Part shown: one piece after another, positions 49,301 to 58,400 of the stretch | Layout of the letters: every line of letters starts with the position of its first letter | Position numbering within the stretch: the stretch's first letter is position 1 | Assembly (NCBI RefSeq): GCF_047511655.1 | Contig: NC_133392.1 | Location: 161,872,542-161,936,541 of the forward strand | Reading direction: 5' to 3' | Length of the DNA: 64,000 bases | Source: Castor canadensis | Lineage: Eukaryota; Chordata; Mammalia; Rodentia; Castoridae | Translations under genes and position numbers: made by a program | Notes under the pieces: model-generated | Seen by the model: only the letters and a program-made list of their open reading frames with translations | Database searches by the model: none | What the model was told of the DNA's origin: nothing

Positions 49301-49984
49301 ACAAGCTGGGCGTCAGTGGAAATGCTTAGCCTGGTGAGCCATTGCCCTGGCCAGGAAACTGAGCAGCAAGCGTGAGGGAGGAAGCCTTGATGCAGCTGCA
49401 GCCTGGCCACTCTGAGGAGTGGCACTCTCAGGGGTTTAGCAGGATGGAAGACACACATCCATCCTCCTGAGACTCGGCAGTGTGGTGGTCTGGGTGGGCA
49501 TTTCCTGAGTGCCCAGTGGACATGAATGTGAAGTGTGTGTGCTCAACACAGAAGACACAGAGCAAGTCTTGTCCACGGAGAGGCAGTACCAAGGTTTATC
49601 CAGGGATTAAACAGCACTGATTGAGCCTGAAGCCTTCCACAGCTGCTGGTCCAGGCATGCTGGGCAGATGTGCTCACAGTTGCCAAGGAAAGCCCAAGAG
49701 GAGGTCCCAGGTGCCCAGGCTCACAGACATTTAGGATGGGTGAGACACCCTTTGTGGGGGCCCCTGGATATATGAGAGCACAGCTGTCCTGAGCTAGCAC
49801 TAGTCCAGCAGGACTCAGACCCCTAGGAAATGATGTTTTCTGATTGAACTGCAGGAGATCGGGTGGGGAGGTGCACAGCCAGTGTGACGTGACCTTCCCC
49901 TCCCCTCCCCCACAGACGGAATGTCCACTCTGCAGGGAGAAGTTTCCTCCCCAGAAGCTGGTCTACCTACGTCACTACCGCTGA
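43281..49984 (+). CDS. PEX10: PEX10, peroxisomal RING E3 ligase subunit (six coding exons, genomic span)
   Basis: Six exons join in frame (43281-43386, 44024-44104, 46657-47063, 48569-48744, 48827-48962, 49916-49984) to 975 bases, 324 residues plus TGA. All introns are GT-AG. The product matches remembered human PEX10 (326 aa) along its length: the N-terminus has [20 protein letters not shown], the middle has GYQTLGEEY and [19 protein letters not shown], and the C-terminus is a C3HC4 RING. RING ligands are C271, C274, C286, H288, C291, C294, C305 and C308, all present. Known role of the family: PEX10 forms, with PEX2 and PEX12, the peroxisomal membrane ubiquitin-ligase and retrotranslocation channel that recycles the PTS1 receptor PEX5. 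The N-terminal two thirds is the membrane region. The start ATG follows a CpG-island promoter and the alignment begins there. No stop, frameshift or missing key residue is seen. Confidence 0.97.
44024..44104 (+). CDS. PEX10: PEX10 coding exon 2
   Basis: 81 bases between ctctcag and gtagca, entering and leaving in phase 1. Encodes [20 protein letters not shown] then GLTTVA, which matches the human protein with a few conservative changes. The acceptor was fixed by needing GGT-GCA-AGG (Gly-Ala-Arg) across the junction. Confidence 0.96.
45572..45802 (-). mobile_element. Reverse B1-ID dimeric SINE in PEX10 intron 2
   Basis: Begins with a T run on the plus strand, then tttaactcagggcctcatgc and taagcaggtgctctgccact (ID part) and gtagctaggattacagaagtg (B1 part). 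Confidence 0.85.
46270..46375 (-). mobile_element. Reverse ID-type SINE in PEX10 intron 2
   Basis: Plus-strand T/G-rich tail, then gggccttgcactagctggg and attctaccacttgaact. Diverged ID unit. Confidence 0.7.
46657..47063 (+). CDS. PEX10: PEX10 coding exon 3 (main membrane region)
   Basis: 407 bases between tctcag and gtaagt, encoding residues up to 198. It holds the conserved stretch from [19 protein letters not shown] through [20 protein letters not shown] to [20 protein letters not shown]. In the family this part carries the first membrane helices that build the PEX2/10/12 channel. Residues of about 100-115 (Gly/Ser/Arg-rich linker) are the most divergent from human. Confidence 0.97.
48569..48744 (+). 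CDS. PEX10: PEX10 coding exon 4
   Basis: 176 bases, residues 199-256 plus two bases of codon 257. Encodes [20 protein letters not shown] then a hydrophobic helix [19 protein letters not shown], followed by the basic segment [15 protein letters not shown]. Human PEX10 has a longer isoform using an acceptor 60 bases upstream. Here the corresponding 60 bases contain in-frame stops (TGA 48518-48520, TAG 48533-48535), so only the short form can be made. Confidence 0.95.
48827..48962 (+). CDS. PEX10: PEX10 coding exon 5 (first part of RING)
   Basis: 136 bases between ccccag and gtgcgt. Encodes [20 protein letters not shown] and then the RING core with CxxC at 271/274, C286-G-H288 and C291xxC294. 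The six zinc ligands expected from this exon are all present. Confidence 0.97.
49916..49984 (+). CDS. PEX10: PEX10 coding exon 6 (end of RING, stop)
   Basis: Follows a pyrimidine-rich acceptor (ccctcccccacag). Encodes [20 protein letters not shown] then YR and the stop TGA at 49982-49984. CPLC supplies the last two zinc ligands (C305, C308). The C-terminus matches human residue for residue except for Val instead of Ile before Tyr. Confidence 0.97.
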   Translation, partial: TECPLCREKFPPQKLVYLRHYR

Positions 49985-50261
49985 TGTGACACCAGATGGC
50001 TCCAGGAGGTGACAAAACCTCAAGGAGGAAAGTCTCTTATCAGGATTCTGCAGTGGCACAGAAAATCATAAAGTCTCACTTTGTTTTGTCACATAAGCTA
50101 CTACCCCAGGCACCTTTAAGGCTGCATGGGCAGGGACGGTCTGTACCTTGGTGCACCATACAACTTTTTCAGAAGTCTCTTTTTTAGACAGTCTTACATT
50201 TTCCCTTCCCTTCCCCAAGCCACACACCCAAGAACTAATTCAGAAGTTGGCCAGAAAGAGT
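49985..50261 (+). other. PEX10 3'UTR and convergent gap to RER1
   Basis: Sequence after the PEX10 stop has no AATAAA or ATTAAA on the plus strand. The nearest variant is CATAAA at 50067-50072, and the first ATTAAA is at 51601. The RER1 polyadenylation hexamer on the other strand lies at 50262-50267. The PEX10 cleavage site cannot be placed from sequence alone. Confidence 0.4.
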
Positions 50262-50267
50262 TTTATT
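50262..50267 (-). terminator. RER1: RER1 candidate poly(A) signal AATAAA
   Basis: Plus-strand tttatt reads AATAAA on the minus strand. It is the only exact hexamer that I see between the RER1 stop and the PEX10 stop. ATTAAA at 50461-50466 is a possible upstream alternative. Confidence 0.55.
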
Positions 50268-50590
50268 CGTGTCTGTAGAGAAGAGTATGCCCCATTAGAC
50301 TGGCAGAGGCAGGGCTAAGTGTCACAGTGGGGGCGGCGGGTGCAGTGGAGAAGCATGGTCACAAAGGCCCTGTACCCTGAGGTAAACAAGCTGTCTTCAG
50401 GACTTGGCGTTAAGATCACACACCAAGGGTCAGTACCTCTGTCTTAAGACATTTGGCACATTTAATACTCTTCTGGTTTTCAGCTTGATCTAAAGGCAGG
50501 TGATGAGCACCCGCCCTGGCAGCTGAGGCAGCTTGCTTAAGTTTTCTAACAAACACCTGACTTTAAAGTGCTCTCAGTGCCCAGTCCTCC

Positions 50591-50639
50591 AAGGGAACTA
50601 GGGCAGCCACTGTCCTGGAGACAGGAGGGCAGGCAGTCT
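50591..50639 (-). repeat. 49-bp repeat in RER1 3'UTR, copy A
   Basis: Shares aactagggcagccactgtcc and tggagacaggagggc with copy B at 51324-51371, with one single-base length difference and about three substitutions. Confidence 0.85.
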
Positions 50640-51323
50640 GCTTACCCAAAATCACTGGATGTCCAACCCCCTCTCACTTGTCCCCACCCTGCTTCTTGCC
50701 TCTGGTCAACTTCCAGGTTTTAAAAACTAACTCATGCTGGGAACAGCTCGGCATCTGCAAGAAGCAAATTCCACAGACATGTTGGCACTTTAAGAACAGA
50801 AGACTGACCTGAAGGACTTCATAAAACATGGTGTGGAGATGCCCCTGCCAGGACCTCTGTGCTGCCCAGCCAGCAGCACCAGCTTTGATATCTGAGTCCT
50901 CTATTTCTGGTAGTCAAGCCCAGCCTGTCAGGAGCAGGTGGCCATGCCTTCTCTAGATGGGGAGGAGCCCTGGGGGAGCATGAGGCACCTCGATAGACCC
51001 CACAGGAAAACAAAGTCTGTGGGAGAACCCCGAGCACAGCTCTACACAGCTGTCTCCATCCAGCCCTTCATTTACACTGCTCTGGCCAAGTGCAGTTTGC
51101 TGTCCTATCTTAGACCTGAGCACTGACTAGGAAAACAATGGGAAATGAAAACAAAAGGTCCAGGACTTAAAAATCCCAAGTGTGACGCGGTAACAAAAGT
51201 ACCAAGTTGGAACATTTTAAGAAGATAGGTCTGGAATACAAAAGGACTTTAGCCTCTTAAAAGGAGCAGCTCAGTTTCACATATGCAAAAGTCAACAAGA
51301 GAAACCCCTGAAATTGATAACTC

Positions 51324-51371
51324 AAGGAACTAGGGCGGCCACTGTCCTGGAGACAGGAGGGCAAACAGTCT
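51324..51371 (-). repeat. 49-bp repeat in RER1 3'UTR, copy B
   Basis: Direct-orientation partner of 50591-50639, about 0.73 kb away within the same inferred UTR. Confidence 0.85.
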
Positions 51372-52400
51372 AACACTGCTACAGATAGGAATACCACCCA
51401 CACCAGGTGGGGCATGTGAGTGGGCTTGTACCTCGGAGCCTGTATGCAACCACACCCGCGTGTCCCCTCTGTCCCATTGCTGCTGACAAAAATGGCCTGC
51501 CTCCTACAGCTGCAGAAAGCAAGCTGGGTTTACATGTAGTGACAAATGGTTTAGATGAAGACTACACAAGCAAGGGGATGCTGTCTTTAAGAAAGCTGGA
51601 ATTAAAAAGTCACTCGTAAAATTTGTAAGAGGTTTTTTTTTTTTTTTTAAAATCACATCAAAAAGTTGGCATGCTGTAGGTTTCCCCATAGAAAGTGGAA
51701 AACCATGTGTCAAACCCACAAAACTGGTTTGCTCTGGCCTCTTGATGTTTCTTTAAAGGGGTTGCTGCATTAGGACAAATTTAAACTAGTCAAAACAAAT
51801 TACGTACCAAAAGAATGTGTCAAAATAATCTCAAACAGTTAAAATATAATATATATATATTTATAATTCCAGGCCCTCAAAAGCAATCATGGTAGTTAAG
51901 AACAAAGTTTTGAGTCATGATAGGTCAACTGGAAACATCTCTAGTGAGATGAAATTCAGAAACTGGCGTCAGAACCCACAGAGTTATTTGAAAGTCATCC
52001 TTAAAAGTGTTACATTCTTTCCCACACAGAGAAATCACACTTGTGTGTCCCAGTGGCCCAGAAGAGCGGCCTCACCATAGTCAGGAGGGCAGCTCACTCA
52101 AAAGAGCCTCCCTCCCATCCCTGTCCCACTCCCAAGGCTGCCACCCACCTGGCTTTCCAAGCCTGTGGTTTATCACAGTTCTGTCCATTTGAAACGTGAC
52201 TATCACTGAAAAAGAAATCAATGTATTTGGTTTAAATGCCGGTTTCTTCAAGAACCTGGTATTTCAGATACAAATCATTGAGGCTCCTTTTTAAAAAGAA
52301 AATCCGACTCCCTCGTAATCAACTAGTTTATGTGAAGAGAAAGGCATTGTTACAATGGCTCAAAACCGTTGTTGAGTACGTGTGAGATTCAGTCCAGCTT

Positions 52401-52490
52401 CTAACTAGCAAACGCCTTGCCTGCGTCCTCCTTCCCCTTGTATCTCCTCTTCCCGTGTGTGAAAGGTAGGTACCGGTATTTGATCATGTG
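52401..52490 (-). CDS. RER1: RER1 coding exon 7 (C-terminal tail, stop)
   Basis: 90 bases between ctctccag and the stop TAG at 52403-52401. Encodes [20 protein letters not shown] and EDAGKAFAS, the basic cytosolic tail. The tail carries Leu and Lys where human has Ile and Arg. Confidence 0.97.
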   Translation of the reverse strand, partial: HMIKYRYLPFTHGKRRYKGKEDAGKAFAS

Positions 52491-55400
52491 CTGGAGAGAC
52501 AAACAAACAAGCTCGAGTCACTTCACAACAGTCTCCTGAGCAGACATTTTCCTAGAGCTCCCTGGGGCACAGCCGTTCTGTTGCAAACGCAATCAAGATG
52601 TCATTCATGCTTGTCTCCCCACTAACACAGCAGAACCTTCCAGGGCCCAAATGACCCACCAAGAGTCCTATCTGAAATCCCAAGATTCAGGAAGCATTTC
52701 ATGAGCCCTTCCTGTAGGAAGAGCTGGGGAAGTGAGGGTGTACCACATCCCCAAAAACATTCCTCCTTGTGCAGGCTGCCACTGGGCCCTAAGCTCTTGA
52801 CTAGGAAGAGCAGGTAGGACAACCACAGTACTGGGGTTGACCCAGCAGCACCCAGGACTTCCGCTCCCCCCCCACCCTGCCCCCCCCAGCATCCAGCAAC
52901 CTACCCTGAGAGCCCACTGGCTCCCACAATCACACTCTGGCCTTGGTTGGAAACCGAGCCTGGGTCCTCATCACACACAAGGCAGTGCCACCCCTGCTCT
53001 AAGCACAGACCTGGGCATGTCTTTCCCCGGGTTACTGCAGTAACAGGACAGTAATTCATCTCAGCACAGCAAGGTGCTGACATCTTTACCTTTATTTGCC
53101 TCTTCATTGTGATACAGAAAAGCATGATGAAGTACATCACCAGGATCGGCCAGAACACTGGTACATTGAAAGCTTCAAAGAAGGTACACACCATAGCCAC
53201 AAGGATGCCCTTTGTAGCCGCATGCCTTAAAACAAGGACAGAAGTTAGCGCCATCTGCAGTCAGCCCCAGGTACCTGCCCGCCACCTCTGGCCTCTACCT
53301 CCACTCACAAAGACACAGCTACAGGGAGGCAGATCCCTGCTAGGGAGCGGCACAGTCTCTGCATGTATTTTCTGTGTGTGCTGCATTTAACCATAGCTGC
53401 GTCCTTCTCTTAGTCCCCTGAAAACTAAAAGTCTTCTCACACAAAGCATGAAACATCCATGCTGAAGCCAGATACACCGCATGTTTGCTGCCTGCACCTG
53501 CCATTTAGGAGGACACCTCAGGCACTGGGCTTACCATCAGGAATCTGAGCACAAAGCAGTGCCCTCCCACACAAGGGCATAGCCCTCCTGCCATCATCAC
53601 ACCCTCTAACCAGGCTCCATATCCCCTACTGAAATTCCCCCATTGCTCTCCCTACAGAACAAGTCCAGATTTCTCAGGGGCTTCCAGGGCCCCAGATCTT
53701 GCCCACTTTCCGCTTGATCCCCTGCCCAGCCCCCACACTCCAGCATCTCACACATCATGTCCCACACAGAGCACCAACACTGCTGAGTAAAGGCATACAA
53801 CTAGAGGAGCCCAGTTTGCTCACTGAATTTACTGAATAAAAACTGGCTCCTCCTGTGCCCCTGGGGCAGGGAGTACCACAGAAAGGACAGGAGACAAAGT
53901 CACACAGCTCCTGATCCTCTGCTCTGACAGAAGGTCACATAAGCTGCACCCACCTATACCTACTGGTGTTCGCATCATTCTCACCACCAGCAGGAGGCCT
54001 GGTCTGCAGAAGGTCCAACCCCAAGAGTGGGTCCTGACCAAGGTCCTGCCCCAACATCAGATATCTCCTCTCATGACCCTCTCAAGAACTAGTCAGGAAA
54101 ACACCTGCCTATCAATCATAAGGCCCTGAGTTCAAACCCCAGTACTGTCCAAAAAAAAAAAAAAAATACTCCAGCAGAAAGCTAGTCCACCTCTTTTGGC
54201 CAGGCCTGAAGGGAAGGTGCTCAACACTCCTCCTGAGTCTGCAAGATGCCAACACCCTCTATCCAGCAACCAGCCTCTCATCTACTAGCTCCAAACCACT
54301 GTGCCTAGAAGCCCAGAGAACACTTGGAGTCAGTTCTCCCCTCCAGAGTCCCAGTGACCAAACCCCATCCCCAGCCATCACCTTTCAGATGAATGAACAT
54401 CACAAGCAAACTAAGCACAACAAAACTCTCATTTCTTTAAAAAGCCTAAGTAGCTGGCTGACCAAAAAAAAAAGAAAAAATGAGTATATTCTCAGTCTCC
54501 TTAGCCACACCTGAGCACAAGCATCTTTTTCAAACACCTTAAGAATTAACGTTGTGACTTCTAATGTTTTACGGCACAGGAGGGCGACTATGGTGGACAA
54601 GTCACTGCATATTTCAAAATAGCTAACATTCCCAATACAAAGAAATGACAAATGTCTGTGGTGATGGCTACACCAGCTACCTGAACTAATCACCACACAC
54701 TACGCACATGTACTGAAATATCACACTGTGCCTCATACACGTGCAATTACTATGTCAAAAATTAAAAACATAATTTAAAGAAGTTTACTAGGAAAAAAAT
54801 TAACTCACCAAAATTTGAACTCTGGAAGCCTTCGAATGAAGGGACGAAATTCCTCGTTCTGTTTGGTTGGTAAGGAGGGGCCGTCATCTGAAAGACAGAA
54901 TACCAAGCAGAGACAAAGCATAAAGCATCTGCCTCGTTACCTTTTTATCTTTTATCACCACATTCACAAGTTTTCCGGGGCTGGAGGCGTGGTTCATGTG
55001 GTAGAGCGCCTGCCTAGCAAGCACAAAGCCCAGAGTTTAAGCCCCAGTACTGCTTTAAAAAAAAAAGGACTGGTAGAGTGGCTGAAGAGGTAGAGCGCCT
55101 CCCTTGCAAGTGTAAAGCCCTGAGTTCAAACCCCTGTACCTCTAGGAGAAAAACAGAAAGAAAGTGTGCAAAGAAAACAAGGGCACTGCAATTTACACAA
55201 AACAAGCAGTAAAGGAAAAAATGCAAGCAGGGCATGGTGGCACAAGCTGGCTGTGGTGATGTACACCTGTAATCTCAGCACTCAGGAGGCTGAGGCAGGA
55301 GGATCACAAGTTCAACGCCAGCCTAGGAGACTCCTATCTCAAAAAAAACAACAAAAACGAAAAGGGAAAGAACTCAGGCAGGGCTGAGTCCTTGTTCAGA

Positions 55401-58400
55401 AGAACACATAGAACCATGGCAGGTGGACTCACGCACCAGCAACTGCCAAGCGCCAGGCTTCTGCTCACTGAACTGCACCCCATTTTCAGATAACAAATTC
55501 AAGGTCTACAGAAAAGGGTCTTAATTATCTTGTAATCTCCTCCAAACAGTGACATTAAATGAAAGGTGCCATATTTCCTTTTGGTGTTTTCATTATTATA
55601 CAGAGGAAAATCACAACTTCTGCCATCCAGTTTGGAAACCTCCCACAACAAAGCAGACTCCACAGCAGGACACCAGGACACCAGGACACCTTCAAGTGTG
55701 CCTGGACAGACCAACTCATTACCTGGGCCACCCATCCTGGCTAGGACGGTCTGTGCTAACCTGTCTGGAACAGGTACAGCCAGGGGCAGCATGAGTGCCA
55801 CAGCAGGGCACACAGACATGCCAAGAATATTTCAACTCCTCAGCAATCATTGGGCATATGCCCATATATACATACACGTAGCAGGACACCTGACCCTGCT
55901 CTGGTGGTCAACCTGGACGCAGTGGACAGTTTATGCAAACCTCTGGTCCCAAAAGAAGGGAGCCTAATGGAAAGCCCTGAGCCATCAAGATGTGCTATGT
56001 GCACAGGAGGTGGAAATCCCTGCTATCTTTTCCACACTCTGCAAGGCGACCTTGGACGTACTTCTGTGTGCCTGTTTCCTCATCTGCAAAAGGAGGATAA
56101 CAGAGTGACACCTCATAGTTGCATGAGGGCTTAGTGAGTGGTTACACACACAAATGCACCCTGATCTGACATCACAAGCGCATGTGAACATCATGAACCT
56201 TAGCCTGAGTGTCTTGGCATGTGGGACCATCCTGAGAGGGACACAGAGACATAGCACTGCCCAGAAAGTCCCTCGAACAGCCTCTACTCTACCTGAGTCT
56301 TCCATTAAGGAAGGATCCACTTTGGGAGAAAGGAACGCAATGAAGAGGTTTAGGTGGTAGATCCCCAAGGCGTAAGTCACGATGTACCAGCCCTGTAAGA
56401 GAAGGATGCACAGGTCAGAGCAGCCCGCCACTCAGCCAGAACCAGTTACCATGGCAACCAGCACCCATAACGCCCCACCACACTGAGAAGCAACCGGTTA
56501 CTCAAGGTAAGGAGACTGTAGCTTAAGGGACAAAGGATTTCCGTGAATGTCCACAGTGACCACGGTAACCATTTATTTCAAAGTTCTTAGTGGGTCTCAA
56601 TACTAAAGTGACAATAGGGCCCAAACAACAAACTTCTTCAAAGGTCCAGTCAAACGCATGAGATTCCCAGAACCATGGACTCCCAATCAGGAGTGCAGAG
56701 TAAAGGAGGCTTTTCCCAAGACATAGGCCCAACTTGTGCCATAGGGCTGGGAAATGGCTGGCCACTTGGGTGACACTCACGTGTACTCCAGGCCCAGAAA
56801 CCTGCTGCAAGCAAACAGTCAAGTGGAATCTAGAACCTCAGCTATTGCTAAAGATGTGACAACTGAGATCCCTGTGGTGGACAGTGCACATCTGTCAGCA
56901 AAAACACTTTACCTAAAATGTTCACCTTGACCAGAAAAAATTCAGAACCAAAAAAATCAGAGCATCAAGAATGAGATTTACAAAAAAATGGGTTTTTTTC
57001 TGGCAATACCTGGGTTGGAACTCAGGGCTTCATGCTTGAGAGGCAAGTGCTCTGACGCTTGAGCCATGCCTCCAGCCACTACAAAACAGCTTCCTGAGGA
57101 GACACAAAGAACTGGGAAACCTTTGTGGGTGCCACTTGCAGCACACTAAAAGCATCAAGTTTATCCCACTAGATATCAGAAACACATCACCAACCTTAAA
57201 AGCCTGTACTTTTTCATACAAATAAGAGGAAATCTTTCTGCCTAAGAATTTTTCAAGCCAGACAACTCTAAACTAGATGTGAAAAGTTAACTGAGTGCAT
57301 ACATGCCATCAAGTCACACAGCCAGCTTTAATGGAAACCAAGTCAGTCACTCACCTGGTTCAGAACAGAGTGAAACTAACCTGTGCGTGCTGTGCCCCAC
57401 CCCACCCACACCCCTACGCCAAGGCTGCTAGTCCAGTCTTTCCATTAGTGAACAATTTTTTTTAAATCAAAACTAATTTTAAATTAGTTTAAATTGTCCT
57501 ATACAGATCCAGTCCTACCACAATAAAATAGATAATGGCCCAGCACCTTTACACAAACCAATGTTGGGTCAACTCACAGGAATAAATTAATACACGAAAA
57601 CAACAAAGAATAAATTCTACATTCAGTTTAAGCACTGGAGGAATCAATGAGCTCAGTAAATATATCTGTTGATTCAAGGACTGATGCCCTCCAAAATCTT
57701 GGAAGATACCAGGAAGGAAGGGTGTATGCTTTAAGTGAGGAAAGCTGGAGAGTGGCTCAAGTGGTGAGTACCCACCTAGTAAGCATGAGGCCCTGAGTTT
57801 GAACCCCAATACCACCAAAGGAAAATGAGGAAGTATCACAGCTTCAGAGGAGAAAATACTCTGGAGGAGTCGTCTAAAGGACCCTCCTCTGGATCTACAA
57901 ACAGCAAGCAGCCTCCTCCCCAGGTTTGCAAAAAGCCCCTGGAAAGCAGGTGTTTCCTAGGAGTCAGCAAGCTCCAGAAGGAAAGCCTGTGCCACCTGCC
58001 ACAGGCGTCCACAGGCGTCCACATGGGTCCACAGACCACTGAGGGGCTGTGGGGCTGCCTCAGGTTGCTCTTTCTCCTGCTCCACCTGACATTTCAACCT
58101 CACTCTCCCTCATGATCTGAGTTTAGCTCAGAAACAGCTACACTCTTGGGAACACCAGAGTTACTCATGGTGTCCAAAGTCCAAGAAGGTAGGAATCTGC
58201 TACAGAATGTATCTTGTGCCAGAGGCTCTGCCCCAGGAGGCACACAGCTGGGTTAGAGGGAAACCAAAAGCATACATCCAGAGCAGAACACTGTAAGGGA
58301 GATAAGACACATGGCAAGGTCAAGATGGTCCTGTGCACACTGGAAATATGACAAAGTTAGGATGAATCGTAAATAATCTTCTCTAAAACAAGAGTCACTG

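Larger units (their letters stand above)
47064..49915 (+). other. PEX10: PEX10 introns 3 to 5
   Basis: Intron 3 is 47064-48568, intron 4 is only 82 bases (48745-48826) and intron 5 is 48963-49915. I see no recognisable repeat of good quality and no extra exon. All junctions are GT-AG. Confidence 0.75.
50262..52400 (-). other. RER1: RER1 3'UTR (inferred)
   Basis: No other gene is seen between the RER1 stop and the first canonical minus-strand AATAAA (plus-strand tttatt at 50262-50267). An ATTAAA lies at 50466-50461. The UTR would be about 2.1 kb. It contains a 16-17 base A-run on the minus strand near 51633-51649, an AT-dinucleotide stretch at about 51845-51865 and a duplicated 49-bp block. 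Confidence 0.6.

Noticed and set aside
54978-55160. tRNA genes (A/B-box-like sequence in many copies)
   Set aside because: These are ID SINEs with A-rich tails and diverged tRNA parts that cannot fold as a complete tRNA.
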